Shown: positions 50,001 through 64,000 of the stretch, one piece after another | How the letters are laid out: each line of letters starts with the position of its first letter | Numbering within the stretch: position 1 is the stretch's first letter | Source of the DNA: Struthio camelus | Taxonomy: Eukaryota; Chordata; Aves; Struthioniformes; Struthionidae | Reading direction: 5' to 3' | Assembly: GCF_040807025.1 (NCBI RefSeq) | Contig: NC_090942.1 | Span: 205,180,640-205,244,639 of the forward strand | Length of the DNA stretch: 64,000 nucleotides | Program-made: the position numbers and the translations under genes | The notes under the pieces: model-generated | What the model saw: the letters and a program-made list of their open reading frames with translations, nothing else | Told to the model about the DNA's origin: nothing | Database searches by the model: none

Positions 50001-50999
50001 AGACTTCTCTCTCTGTGTTCACACATTCAGCACATCAGTCGTCTCCAGGGAACCCCTGCACATGTCCACTGAGACAGCCCCCGCAGAAAAGATTTCTCTT
50101 TGTATCCCTTTGCGGCACTTTTGAACGAGGCAGAAGAAACTGCATTCTTTCCTGCTATGCAGCAAAAGTACCCACAGCCAGGACTATACAGCGTAGACTG
50201 AAAGCAAAGATCATCATTTGTTCAGTAACTGTTATATTTTTCTTGAATAAACAGATCAACAGCAGCATTTAACACAAAATAATCACAAGAAATGTTGTTA
50301 AGTCACGCAATTCCTTTAAACTAGTTAGTGCTGCTCTTCCCTTGAAACAACCGATTTGTATTCAGTGAATGAGAGAAAGAACAACATTGGTACTGTTCAC
50401 TGGATAAGCTTTCCTATGATGGTAAGACTCATTTTCACTACACTGGGCAAGTTATGTACTCTAAACACTGTGCAAAATAGGTTTGTAAAATAGCATGTTT
50501 ACAGGGAGCAAAAATATGAATTAAATGAATTCCCCACATCTATTTGAAGCTGAAATACTGAAATTCATTTGAACTGCCACTGGTGCTTCTACATACAGAA
50601 CACAGGAAAAGAAACAGTAAGAACTATTGCTGCTTATGGTACTTACTTAATTGGTTGCTGTTAGAAGGAGAAACAAACTTGCACTCATGAGGCCCCCTTC
50701 AACAGTAGCAATAGTTTCCTGTTTGTAAATAATTAAGATACTGCCTAGCTGAGGCTTATTCGACTATGAAAAGCTGCACATTTGAGAGTCATTTATTATT
50801 AATTGTTTTGTTGTAGAATCCATGTTCCCAAGTCACGGATCCCATTCTACTTTGTGTTGTAAATCTGTGCAAAAGACAGTTCCTGGCCCAAAGAGCGTAT
50901 GGGTTAACTAGCAGACTAGTGAGACCAGATGAATACAGTCTGATGAAGTACACAGAAGCGAGCTGCCCGGGACAGGTTATGAGCGCTGGCCACAATACA

Positions 51000-53160
51000 T
51001 CAGGAGGCCTGCCTTTCATACTTCCACAGGCTTTGTTGCAAGGAGGATCTTGAACGAAGAACTGGAAAAAGCTTCGGAGGTAGACTGGCAGCCATCCACA
51101 GGCAGCTTTTGTTGAGTGAGAGGAAAAGCGGAGACCAGAAAAAGAAAAAAAGGAAAGAAAAATCACTGTTTGAGAAGTGAGCAAGCGGGTGATAAGGGGC
51201 GAGAACTAAGCTCTTGATACCAATTGAGTGATGACAGGCCATGAAGGATGCTGAGCACGAAGGGCCTGTAGAGAGACACAAAGAGTGGTAACTTTGCAGC
51301 AGCTTTTTGAATACATATGAATGGAGCAAAACAGCATTCATAAAGGAAGGCAGAAAGGACGATGAAGAAGTCAAGACATAAAATGACAATATCCCTTGAT
51401 GATAGTTTTATCCATGTGAATGAATAGAAAGTCATGCCTCAGAAACGTCAAATGGGAAGAAAAAGAAAATATATACATGAGGCAAGATCTTTTAGACCTG
51501 CCAACTATATGGAAGAAACACAATTTTCTCCTCTAAATTTTTTTTAAAAGGTAACTTCAAAGTGAAATATAAGTTAAAAATAATTGCTGAGAGTTACTGT
51601 TATTCAGGGAATTTGAGACAAAGGAAAGAGCATGTGTGCAATAGAGACCAGAAATATTATTAAGGTACAGGGAGAAGCAACATAATGATTCTCTTTTGGG
51701 AAACAGATAATGTAATTTATCATCTGTGGAAAATAAAGGGACAAAAAGAGGATTAAGAAACATTTAGATATGCAGTTATCAAAGATGATACTAAGGTATA
51801 GGCTTAAGCAAGAGATAGTGATGATACCCACAGTGACCAAGAAAGAAGATACCAAAGAAGGTACAATTTTTTTCTTGAGAACTGCCTAAACCATGAAACA
51901 TCAGAGAAAGAAGCTAAGATCTTAATTTGGACAGAAGGATAGAGCTGGAGTGGAAAGACAGAACTGCAACTCATTACCACAGAAATGAATTTGTGTTCAT
52001 GGATGAGATTTCTCCACTGATGAGGAGAGGAAAAAAAGCAAAAGGCAGAGCTGTGCAAAACGTTGTCATGAAAGGAGACTGAAGATTATGAAATTCCTGA
52101 AATTCTGAAGGAGAAATTACTAGAGATGACAATGAGCGAAAGTGAGGGTGGGCACATCTACCTGAAAAACCTCTAAAAAAAAAATTACCCCCAAGATTTG
52201 AAATGAAGAAGCTGGTGACACAGATGAAGGCGGAAGGCCAGGGAAGGCAAAGACATACACAATCTTCTGAGAAACGCAAATGTAGAATCAATGAAGTCTA
52301 AAAACTGAAAGCTGGAAAGAAAATGGTTCATAGTAGAATCACATGAAAGAAATCAGAGACATCAGCTCCAGAAGGAGCCTTAGTAAGTTTGAAGCTGAGA
52401 AGGTGAAAGATGCAAATAGGGTGAGCGATGAGGACGACGGGGAAATTTTAAAATTGTTGAGTCTAAAGCATGTGTGTATCATAAAGCAAATCTCAGAATA
52501 CAGAGAGAGAAAAAAATGACAGCAAGTTAAAGGAAGGGCAATAGGTTGAGGGAATGAGATCACTAACACAAATAGAACAGTTAGTCTCCAAACATTACAA
52601 GAAAGTGTTATTATATTCACTCATCCTTCTTGCAAGAAACTGGTGAGATCCTATTAGGAAAGACAGAATTGGAAGCATGAGGAGGGAAGAATTGGGGAAA
52701 TATTTTAAAAAGGCAGTGATGGCATCTGGCAATGGAGATATGTGAGGTTAAAATGTTTGCAGATGGAGAGAGTAAATTTGGAGTGAGGAAAGCCAGCATG
52801 ATCACGGAACTTCTACCTTAGATCCCATCCAGCATAAGGTCAGGAACAAAGAGAGAAAGCTAAGGAGCGGTTTGGCAAAGCAGATCTTGTAATGGTAGCA
52901 AAAGACTTAGAATGGAGAAGAGCATCACATCAAGAGAATAAGTAACAATGCAGTGCAGATAAAAGACAGAAATCAACAGCACCGTTGGAGCAGACACCAT
53001 GGAGAGGCCAAGTGAACAACCAGTGAGTAAGCAGCAGCCTGATTAACATCAGGCCTCTCAGAGAGCAGGATCCATGTAGGAGGAAAATCAGAGTGCAAAA
53101 ATATTTGGAGCAATGTGGTGAAGGGAGGAGGAAAAAAAAAAAAAGACCCCAGACAACTTC
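51000..53160 (+). other. Purine-skewed tract of about 2.1 kb
   Basis: In three lines counted (52021-52080, 52381-52440, 52681-52740) purines make up 72-75% of the plus strand, while the sequence is not a simple repeat. The skew produces many stop-poor, Phe/Ser/Leu-rich frames on the minus strand (for example 51974-52291 and 52339-52620), which I regard as compositional artefacts. It lies in the upstream DDX10 intron, where the transcript would be pyrimidine-rich. It ends in an A-run near 53130-53142. The origin is unknown; it may be an old interspersed repeat. Confidence 0.6.
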
Positions 53161-56100
53161 CCATCAAAAGCCTAAGCATCTGCTTAATAAATTATTAATT
53201 AAATTAAATATATCAGTGATGGATCATGAAGGAATCACATTGTACTATCTCAAACAAAAGTCTTTCATTTTTGTACTGTTAAAATGTTTTAATGTATTTC
53301 CAGTTATTAACAACTTTAGTTTCCAGTATTTGAAATACAAGTGGTATACAAATGTTAAGAGTAGAAAATCTGGCACTCATCGGAATATGTAATCAGTATA
53401 TAACAGATCTCTAACCGATTTCTTTCCACCCGCCAAAAGCCCCTACCCCATACTTGCAGCAAAGCAGTCTCAAACACATTACAGGCACCGAAACCATCTT
53501 TACAAATTTTAACCTAGGCAAATGCCATTTTCAGCTGTGGACATAGTATGCCTCTCACTTGCTCATTCACTTGCCTGTTCATTTTAGCAACATCTGAAAA
53601 ATCTTTATACTGCATAAATAATGTATTATATCCATAACAACAGGACATAGTACACTGCATGATTGATTACCTTGGCATTTAGCTCTTGGGAGAATAGCTT
53701 TTGTGAAACATGGCTCTATTGGATGCTCAGAAAATTACATTTTGGTAAAACTGTCTGAGGGATCAAACTTATGGGCAGTTAGACAAAACGTTATTAACTC
53801 ACAGAAAGATACCAACTTTAATTTTCCATATTGTACCAAACCTATGCCACTTTGCATTTGTTTCTTGAGAAATTAGAGGCAGTAAAATCAGGGTGCACCA
53901 ACTTAAATTGGCGATTAAAATTTGTAATTGCAATCATAATTAAAATCAGCAAACACTTCATTCACACTTCAAGTAAACAATGTTTCTCTTGTTTTACAGT
54001 TGTGAGTATTCTGAAGCAAGGCTATTTTTCACTGGCTTTTACACAGAATTTGGTACTATTTTAGGCTGACCAGAATGCACATCACTTTTATTTAAGCAAT
54101 TATACAGCTGAACATAAATCTATTTAAAGTTTCAATATTTCCTTTTCCATTACATTAGCAAATCGTGAATATGCCATTGCTTATTTACCAAATGATTAAT
54201 TTTTTAATCATGATTAGTGTCACGTTGACTTTTATTCCATCTGAAATGGAAACAGATTTCAAGCAGAACTTTCATTATCTTATATAAAATATATACCTCA
54301 TGTATATTATTTTCAAGCTATTGCTAATTAATAAGTGAAGTAGAACCATCTTAAATACAACTGCTGCACACAAGAAAAATTAAATTTATCCAAACAGCTT
54401 CTATTCCTTAAACTAACATTTATTAAGATATTCCTTCTCTGCTGCTAACAAAGAACTTTTACGGCCTCTGAGCATTCCTTCTTACAAGATTTTGGTATGG
54501 CTCATACCCTCAGATCTAATTTCTATTCATCAACTGAAAGAGGAAAGCAAGAATAAACAATGATACCTAGTTCTTTAAATTCTAATAACATTTTTCAAGC
54601 TCCAATTAACTATACATTGAATTGAACCAATCGAGTATGTTCAAATGAAGAAAATATTGCTTCCTTTGAACCTGGAAAGGAAGCAATTGTTATGAAAACA
54701 CACTTTTGGAACAGTTCTCTAAATCATGGAACTTGATCAACATCTGTATTTATTGCTTGAATTGTTCATTTTTACATTATTTTAGTAGATTCTACGTAGA
54801 CCGTTCCTTACCACTTTCAAGTAACCTAATATTTTTAATTTCTCATAAAGAAAAAAAAATGTATTTAACTTAAATTGTGAATTTAAATAACCGTTTTGAT
54901 CTTTTTACTGAGCTGTTGACTTTCACTTACCACGTTCCAAATAAGCGTAAGAGAGAATATGGATTGGGTGTTTTGTTTTGTTTTGTGTTTTAATATCCTT
55001 CCCCCAAATACTTGCAACACACATACAAAATGCAAAAGGGGAGTAAAAGCAAGATGGGTAAATGTTAATCTCATTTACTTAAAATAAATCATAGCATGTT
55101 TAGAAAGCTGTCACAAAAAGTAATTTTATCCTAACTTTACTGCTCATTTTAAACTCCAGTGCAAACAGCTCATTTGCTCTACTGACTTTGTGTTATACAG
55201 TCTGCTTGCAACCACACTTTGCTGTACATTAGTAAATACTGAAAATAGAAATAGCTAACCGAAAACAAGATCTATAAGATCTATTGGTTTAGGTGTAGCC
55301 ATATTGCAAGTTCTCATTAATTTGCCAGCCACAGAGCATCCTAATGTGCCACCACAACAAACAATTTAGTACAGACCCAAGACAGGCTTTGTGTATACAT
55401 AACACAGTGGAAACTACTGTCCTTACTAGAAATACATATAGCCTACTAAATAAAAATTAAAACATATGCCTGACTGCAACAATGTACTATATAATATTCA
55501 TGAGTTCAAGCAGGTCGTTTAGACTCTAACTCCTCCCTATGGCACCATCCTCCAAAATCTTTATTTTAAATGAATAAAATCAACTCACTCCAGACTTTTT
55601 GCCATGAAAAGCTCAAAGACATGACTTAGGTAAATTGATGTAACAATAACTTCTTGGGACTGACAGCAACTGGATGTGGACTGCTCCATTAATCTCAGTA
55701 CGCCAGTAATTCCAAAACCTACAGATAAATATTGTCAAATGCTCACTCACAGCAGTTCCCAAGAAACACCCAGGGAATGGGCTTGTTCCATAAACCCAAA
55801 CTGTCTCATGCCTTTCTCGATAGGATATTTCCAACGCTGATACAGAGGCCTCTCTTTGACACACTACAGAGCAATCGTGTCAAGAGAAAACCTACAGGAT
55901 TTGCAGAAAAAACAGAGCTGGTGGTCACCTCCTCCATCCTCTTCCTCCTCCATGAGTGAATAAGCTACAGCTGAAACATTCCTATCTTTATTTCTAAAGC
56001 TTCCAGTGATGAGAAAACCACAGTCTCCTCACACAACTTATACTAGTATTTAGCTCATTGGACTAAATTAGCATTGGACTACTATTTCTCAAATCTGTAT

Positions 56101-59100
56101 CGATCTTCCCTTTTACAAACTCATTACTTTTTGCCCCACAGGCAATGAGCTGCAAGGTCAGACTGCACTTTTACTTTTCAAGTACTCTACCTATTTCCTG
56201 ACTTTCTCTTCTCTAGATCAGGCCTCCGAATGCGTAGCTCATAAGCTGGGATACAGCTGTCAGGGTAACTTTTTTGGTCAGCTGAAAACTGAGGCGCAGC
56301 TGTCCTGTTCAGGGACGAGAAGACTCTCCAAGGTGACATACTGGGCAGCTCACCAGTAAAACACCCTTTGGCTCCCACCCAGCAGACCTGATTGATCAGA
56401 CTGACAAGAAATGCTCCCGTCCACACTGGCCAGCCCTCGGGAGAAGGACGCACTGCCCCATGGTGCCCACGTCAACCAAGCAGCATGCGCAAGCTCCACT
56501 GGCCTAGTGGGCTGCCGAGGCATGGGCACCAGCCCAGCCTCTCCGCTTCGCGCCAAGAGAAAGCAGGAGGGACCTGGAAAGATAAAGAAGGTGGTAGGAG
56601 GGTATAGGGAGGAGCGCGGCAAAATGGAAAAGGAAATGGAAGACAAAGAACCAAACAAAGCTGGAAGAGGAGAGGAGAACGGCTGTAGGAAGGAGAATGG
56701 TGCAACATGCTGTGGGTTATTAACAGTCCTGGGCTACTGCGGGTTATAAACAGTCCAGTCCTATCGTTTAAGCTGGACTCCCCTGCTTGAGGCAGAACTG
56801 TTCAGCTCCTTCAGTCTTTGCGGAGCACTGAAAGCCTGGACACAGCATAAAAGATGTAAAATACATAACAAATAATGCAGGAGATTCCGTGTTATTTGTT
56901 TTCATGTTGAACACATTCATATCATATGGTAACTTTTAAAAAAACCTTCACAGAACTTTTTGGCTTCTGTGCCAGTATAGTCAGATCTGAGCACCCTGAA
57001 AGCAAATCTAGGACCCAGTCTGTCAGGGAGCACTGAAGGTCCTGGCTATATGCCATCGCTAGAGTACCAAACTCACAGGCACGTACCTCTGCATGCTGAG
57101 TTATATATCCCCTCCAAGTTACCGAAGCACACATGCAACCTACTGCATCTCTCTCTACAGGTCCCACCGAAGTCTTTAGGGGATTCAAATAACAGTCCAC
57201 CCAATGCATCAGATCGCAGGATGGCACTTTAACCCGTAATTCCTGTTTTTACAGCAAATCACTACTTCTTAAGCCAAGAAAAAATAATAATCATAACAAC
57301 ATTGGTAAAAAAGGTTTCACCATTGCAGAAATAAATGTTTAGAAATCTTTCCTAAACAGCTTAGGGAAGGTACAGGATTTACTATAGAGTCCTACTATTA
57401 TTTCCTTTAAACCCTTTCTCAAGATACGCTCGGGGCAGAGAACCTACAAAACTGCAAAATGGATTTATTAAAAAGGCAATTAGAAGTCACTGATATTTAC
57501 TGACTCAATCCCAACAACCATCCAAACCCAGTAACTATAAAATATCCTGTACATAAAAGTTACAGTTAGCTGCCATTTTCTCTCATAGCTGTCATACAGT
57601 TTCCTAGGTTTACATAACTCCTCAAACTCTTAAATTGTTGAGTACTTAAAATGGCAGGTGAAAACCTTTTGGGGGTGGGGGAGGGCGCTTAGAAACCTTT
57701 TTCATCCGCTATGCTAAACAAAGGCAAACAAAAAACCCTTTAAATGTGACCCTGAAACAAGCTTTAACATTAATACAATTTTAGAGACTTAGCAGTATTT
57801 CTCCATTTGAGAAATGATGGAGCTAGGTGCCTGGTCCTCTTTACACAAGTTACACATCTTTGCAAATGGAATACTTAACCTTAAAAACAATATTTTTACT
57901 TTCTTCAAGACTACTAATCCTCAGAGTAGACAAGTTCAGAATTTCAGCTTTATGAAGTCACTAAAATTATTTCTTCCTCAGAAAACCTACCCGATTATAA
58001 AATCATGTTATGACTTAATTGTATCCACAAACCTATCTCTTCACATATGTAACTTAAATGCGTTAAGCTTCCTTTTTAAGTTCTTGCAGTTTCACAAAAT
58101 TTTGAGGATAAAATTTAATGACTTATATAAAATAAGTAAATCATTTGTTACATCAAATTCTACTTGGCATACAATATTAGTGCAGAGAACATTTGCTGGA
58201 GGTACTGTTAAGTGAAAATCCTTGTTACATTATGCATGACTCCCCAAAGCACTGAGTTCATAACATCCATCATGAAATTCAGAATATATAACTACATTTA
58301 GAAAGAAGTACATTCAGACCTGTGATCAGCATTCTGATATCTCCAGTTATGAGTTTTAATTAAACTTGTTTTTGTATTAAATCCATTTTTATTAAATAGG
58401 CATAGAATCATGTTTCATACATTATGCATAACTAAAAAGAGACAAGAAAGTTATTTGTAAATGCCTTCTCTTAAAAGCATATCATAATTCAAGTCACTGT
58501 TCCATAAACTCTCCTTACAATTCTGATGAAGTGGCATCACCAGTGAACATAAGCTACCTCTCCGAGGCCTTCAGCCACCTCATCAGCAATCTATTTCAGC
58601 ACAGATACTTCTACATGGGAAGACAAGCTGATAAATGAGATGTTTAGATTAAACAGAGGATGGATTATTTTTCTGCCAGTATGTAAATTATTAAAAAACA
58701 AACACACAAACAAACACACAAACAAGAGATTCCCAGGCACTTTGGACACACCAGACTAACTCTAAGATTCCATAAATTCCCTTTCTTTATTATGGAAAAT
58801 CTTTTACCACTAAACAGATGAGGTCAAATTCTCTCTCCATTTTCCACACACTACATCACATTTCAGGAATCTTTATCATTTCCTAGTATTACAAATAATA
58901 CAAAGATGCATCTAGAAGAAGGTCAGAAGGCTGAAGTCGTAATCTGCTTGCTCTCAGAAGCTGCATCTTCGGCAGCAGAGACGACAGAACTGCATAGAAA
59001 GTAGCTCTTTAAACCACCAGTTTATATGCCACTCTGCATACAAAAACCAAATGCCTTCATTCCGGATTGTGCCATTGCGCTGTGCTGTAACTCATGATGA

Positions 59101-62100
59101 GTTCAGTTGACCCCAACCATCTCTACTGTGAAGGCGGAAATTTCCTCAAGAAAGGTGGCTACCCTATTACAGGAGGAAGCGATCCTTTCAGCAAGCTCAT
59201 CCCATCGGCGTGCCCAGGTCCTCCCCCTCTTTGCTTTTTCTCTGACACCTTGTAGCTACGAGAAGTCCTTTTGCTTAGCCTACCAGCATCATATCCATTT
59301 AATGTAAATGTAGGCAACTATATTTTACCCTGGCATTAAGTGCCTAGGCATGAAAATAGCCCCTAATTCCACAGAAGGTCCATAGTGAAGGGGTTTGCAT
59401 GCAGTGCTGATTAAGCATTATATACTGTGCTAGCTTGTACATAGCTAGATGTTACAAGCATTAGCATCTTTGCTAGACAGAAAAAGTTGTCAACGCCAGC
59501 TAAATCCAAGATCTCAGCTTTTGAGCACGGTGGATCACCCACTCGACAAAGAACAGCTGAGAATTTACCACATTCTCCCTCTAGTTTCCCCCTGCAAAAT
59601 TAACAATTTCAAATGAGTCTCAAGCAAGAAATGAAATCTAGATAACCAGCACGCTGAATTACCAACAGCAAATACTACCTCTTAAACAATAAAGGAAGCC
59701 TACTTTAAAGTAATCAGTATTTTGAGCTTCAGGGAATCTGTGGGAATGGGATACTCTGACTGGGGCACAGAAGAGGAGTCCTTAACATCACAGTCCTCTC
59801 TTTAAAGAGGACTGTTTAAGCTGTTTATACATTTGTCAAAAAACTGTTTTATTAACAGAGCCTAAACTATAATATTCAGCTTTTGTCCTGGATAAATATC
59901 TTCTCTCAGAACAGTCCAGAAATTCCTTTGAATCAGTACATTTATTTATACAAATCCTCAATCGTTTCCTCTTTGATCCCAATCACATGCACAAACATAT
60001 ATTTACTAACCAGTATTTTGGCTGTAAAGTAGAAGCTGAAAGTAACTCTCTTTTAGAAAAAGAAGGGCTTTATTAAAAGACGAAAAAGCTGTTTCTCTGC
60101 TAGAGAGAAAATGACTTAGTATTCAGGCCAAGAAGCTAACAACTTTTGGTTTATCTGAACAATTTCACTGAATTTCCTGAAAATCAGACAGCTAGCATGG
60201 AGCACCTGCTAACATTTCAGTACTGATATCTTATTTCAGTACTAATATCTTTACATTGTGCTTTAAGCTGCCTTTTCTTAAGGAGTAATCTGAACTACTA
60301 GAAATTTCTGATTTTGTGTATGTACTTGTCCTGCTTTTCAGACGGCAAGGTAGCCAGAGGCTGAGTACAGGCACGTGCTGGTATTTCCAACACTCATGCT
60401 GTTTTGAGTTGTACAAACAAGCGTCTCATACAGATCGCAAAGAGAGTCAGGGACAAAAGTAATATCTAGTAGCTATTACAAGTTTCAGAGAAGTCAAGAT
60501 TTTGCGCAGAAAATAACCTGAAGCACAAGTACTTCCGTAATGTTTCTTGACTACATCATTCCTATAACAAGATTTTTTAAATGCTGATGACATGCTGCAT
60601 GTCAAGTTAAGAACACAAAAAAGCAGCAGCAAAAATTTAAAAATGTGAGTGGATAAACTGCAAACTACAGTCAAATAATCAGCATCAGAATAAATTTAAA
60701 CACTAGAAAGTTGTTTTGTATCTAGCTTTATTGTTTGTGCTGTGATGCTAAAATGTTGCTAAATTGCTTTTATTGCAGGCATTGCAGTAAACTGCATTTT
60801 CAAGATCAATTAATTTCATTTTGCAAATGTGAAATATACTGTTCTTCAATCTAGAATTTTTCTGGAGAGAATTAAAAATTACTCAGCCTCTATCTGCAGC
60901 TTTCTATTTTACTTTATTTTGGACAACTAGTTTGTCAAATCTGTTTATTAACTTTATTTTCACATTCCTCCTCACCTTTCTAATCTAGTCAGTGCTTTTA
61001 ACAGGGCTTGCATAATGCACGTTGCAGTCACTTCCATTTTGTTAAAGAAAGATCATTTGGAAATGAAGACGCACCAAATTACATGGCAGAGCTTTTGGAA
61101 AGAATGAGAAGTGAGCAGAAACAAGCCTCTTGCATGCTAAATAACGCCACTGACTACAAGACGTACAAAAGCTACTGGGCCAAAATGTTCTTGCTGTTAG
61201 TTCACTAATGAGCCACATTTGTTCATATTCAGAGATGTCAAACTGAAACTGAATGAAGACAAAACTTAAACGGAGATTTTCCAAACTAAGTCTTCCACTT
61301 GCAGGTTCTGTATTTATGAATTTTCTTCCCAATGCTTCTTGCCATTCCACCTGCAAAGTACTGCATGTGCTCTAATAAGTCACAAGTTTCCACCCATAGT
61401 CTTAAATTTCTTGTCTACCTTTTGAAGAAATCAAAGTTAAATAAAGAGTATAAACAGAAAGGATAATTCTACAGAGGGGCAAGATCAGTATTTCAGAGAA
61501 AAATCTGAGAGCCATTATGGCACACTCAACACAAAATACAGTTGAGAGCCGTTAATTTTGGAAGCTTTCCAAGAAAGAGTATGATGACCTTTATTTGTTT
61601 TAACTGAACTGCGAATTTCAGTGCAGGGATAGTGTTATCGCATTCAAGTCCCTGCATTTTATTTACACTATCATTTAAAAATATGTATAATTATAGGATA
61701 ATTTATGAAGAAGCATATTACCTATGCACTTTTCTATAGATCATAAACATATTTTGTGGACCCAGATTGAAGAAAATGCTCTTCAACTCCCTATTTTTTC
61801 TGAAAAGGATGTCCAAAACGCAAAGATAAAAAATGCTATATAATCTTTGACCCTCCTTACAAAGAAACATGAGCATCAGAATTTAAATATTTCTAAGTGG
61901 AAATTGCCAAAGCCAACTTTCTAAAAATGAAAGAGAGAATGCACGTTATTTTTGTCACTTTTTCAAACAAACTATTAAAAAGGAATCACTGAACGTAAGG
62001 ATGCACACACAGGTTAGGATGGCTAAGAACACAGATAAAGCATTGGAGACAGAGGACCTGAAGACACACCTTGCAAGGGTCACACCACCTCACACTCAAC

Positions 62101-64000
62101 GGCCGATAAGCAACATACCGCTTTCTCACTTTTCTCTACGCTGGTTGTAAAACAGCATTGCTGCTGGACCATGCCATCCACTGCTGCCTCAGGAATCTAA
62201 AGCTTTAATGCTCATCTCGACACTTGGGTATTCTAGGAGCATCACAGGAGCAGCTATTACAGATCAGCATCAAGAAATGGGTTGCAGTAGCTATTCCAAT
62301 GACCGAAAAGTTATCATAAGGAAATGGAAGCTGATGTTTCCTCTTCCTCTGCTCACTGACTGGTTGAAGTTTCCAGATCTTAAAGAAAAATAATTGACTA
62401 ACAAAAAAATGGACCACTCACGCACTGAAAACTCTCACACTGTTAACAGTTCAATGAATGTTTCCACCACCCTCTGCATAATTATCACTACTAATTTATT
62501 TACCTGAGCATTTAACCAAACCAATTAATGCTGGTCTACAGATTTTCTTTCTCGCTTTGTACTACCTGTTGCATTATTCTTTTTATCTCAACTCATTTCC
62601 ATTTAGGCTCCGTTAATATGAACGGCGATTTACTCTATCCTATACCAAGTATTTAGAGAATATTTGCATAGCTACATCAATTAGGCGTTTTCCTATAGTT
62701 ACGAATTTACAATATACAAGCAATATACAATATGTACAAGCACACAAAAGAAAATAGAATATACTACCCTGGAAGGCAGAAAGACTGATTATGTCAGTGA
62801 ATTCATACGTGAGAAACACATCCCTAAGTTTATTATCCACCCTAATTTATATCAGACTTATTTATTTCTCCAGTAGTACTGAGATAAACACCATTTTCAA
62901 CAAGCAAATTATCTTCTCACGGATAGTAACAGGGTCCCATATCATCCAGTGCAAAAAATTAAACAACCATTCGCTTTACCTTCATTCAACAGAGGAGTGT
63001 TGTTCACACCGCTGCACAGCTTGGAACTCCCACGGAGATGGTCGGCAGCAATTTCATTTTAGAAGATTAATTCTGTATCTACCAACTCAGATGAGAGTCA
63101 TTCTCAATCAAATCAACTGACATCCCTCTGTTAGTAATCAACATTCATAAGTTATGAACAGAAAGCAGCCAATTTACAGTTAGTTTAGGCTCTGGGGAGG
63201 CAGGTGTATTTACTTTAATCTGCTCTAAGTGAAAGCAGAAAAATACAGTCATGTGTCCACCTTCTCCTAGGTGAAGCTAATCCTGATGCACGCAAATGCT
63301 GTTAGCCTGTTACAGTAATATCTCACTGCAACATTTCAGGATCTCACAGGTATTTCTATGTGTTAAAACTGCCACATTATCGATTTGATATTACACACGA
63401 CTGATCAAATTCTGCAATCTAAACACCTTCTATAATCTCATCAAGACAAAGCACCTGTATTTTTAGCACATGTTGCACTGATCAAGTTACAACTTACAGG
63501 GCAGCCTAGAATTGAACTCGGTATGTTCTGGGCATATTCAAGTGAAACCGTTTTGTCTGTAAAATGTTATACGTCATTGATTTACAGTGCCCTACCTTTA
63601 CTCTTAGCTTAGATGGAGCTCAAACGAAGACCATGTTCAACTATGCTTAGCTAGTTACATGAGTAAGTATACACTTTCAAAATAAATTCTATTTATAAAA
63701 GTTGACTAATAGAAAACGTAGCTATACGTGGTTACTTATAAATACACCAGCAGATATCTTGAGGGTCCAGCTTCTCATTGCTTTCTCACAAGCTGTTCAA
63801 GTTTACCACTTATTTTCCTCAACACACAGGCCAGTTCCAAAGGTGATACTTTAATGTAAACATTTACACTAATTTGTTTAAAGAAAACACTAAGCTGTAT
63901 TTCTAGAAGTTAATGCATAATCTGATAAATGATGGCCTATTTCTAAATGCACTGAATTTAGAAAATGACAAGGTTACTCTCTTCATTTTAATCTCTTTAC

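Larger units (their letters stand above)
42642..64000 (-). other. DDX10: DDX10 upstream intron (partial, runs off the window)
   Basis: This is the stretch 5' of the penultimate exon in the gene's direction. I looked for the lysine/glutamate-rich exons that should come next in DDX10 (the EEYRKKIKAKHREKR-like and FLKVKRHNVFGL-like parts) and did not see them, so I infer one intron of at least 21 kb. A short exon could be missed by eye. It contains the purine-rich tract at 51.0-53.15 kb, a 19-bp near-perfect tandem duplication at 60214-60251, a TTTTG-type simple repeat near 54970-54990, CAAA/CACA-type repeats near 58697-58726, and a 10-bp stem inverted repeat at 59790-59815. Confidence 0.7.

Noticed and set aside
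49901..50272. 123-residue plus-strand frame preceded by a CTTCTAG acceptor-like pyrimidine tract
   Set aside because: The tract and frame look like an exon start, but the translation matches nothing I know and no donor or partner exon is evident.
51000..52805. Series of minus-strand Phe/Ser/Leu-rich frames that look like membrane proteins
   Set aside because: They are explained by the purine skew of the plus strand. The frames overlap each other, begin at arbitrary Met codons and contain no conserved motif.
54883..55074. Donor-like CTTACCAC on the plus strand near 54929, considered as another DDX10 exon
   Set aside because: The adjoining minus-strand translation does not resemble the expected DDX10 tail sequence and no acceptor with matching phase was found.
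59790..59815. 10-bp inverted repeat with a 6-base loop
   Set aside because: Stems of this size are expected by chance in tens of kilobases, and nothing else marks the site.

Overview
The window looks like bird nuclear DNA. It is AT-rich and almost gene-free, and it carries several CR1 LINE copies whose 3' ends run into the ATTCTGTGATTCTGTGAT-type tail typical of avian CR1. No bacterial, organellar or CRISPR features are present. The species cannot be fixed from the sequence.

One host gene is supported: the 3' end of DDX10, a nucleolar DEAD-box RNA helicase of ribosome biogenesis, on the minus strand. Two coding exons are visible. The penultimate exon (42508-42641) and the terminal exon (28243-28432) are separated by an intron of about 14.1 kb. 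Their splice phases match exactly, the junction codon is Gly, and the joined tail contains two stretches that I recall almost verbatim from human DDX10. A poly(A) signal lies about 330 bp past the stop. The stretch from 42642 to 64000 appears to be intron upstream of the penultimate exon; I found no further exon there. The helicase core is outside the window.

Layout: 1-27.9 kb is intergenic DNA downstream of DDX10. It holds CR1 fragments (3.2, 9.6, 16.5 and 19.3-21.0 kb), a (CA)n microsatellite, a very strong 40-bp hairpin at 15.8 kb and a G-quadruplex-like run at 21.6 kb. From 27.9 to 28.4 kb is the DDX10 3'UTR and last exon. From 28.4 to 42.5 kb is the last intron, with a 56-bp tandem duplication just upstream of the splice acceptor, a CpG-dense islet, a short antisense CR1 end, pyrimidine-rich blocks and a MIR-like SINE. 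From 42.5 to 64 kb are the penultimate exon and upstream intron, which includes a purine-skewed tract of about 2 kb at 51.0-53.15 kb.

I did not find a new multi-gene system. The observations most worth checking are the long near-perfect hairpin, the intronic duplication next to the DDX10 terminal exon, the strand-asymmetric tracts, and a 38-bp sequence shared between 7.6 and 16.5 kb that appears to be decayed CR1 reverse transcriptase.
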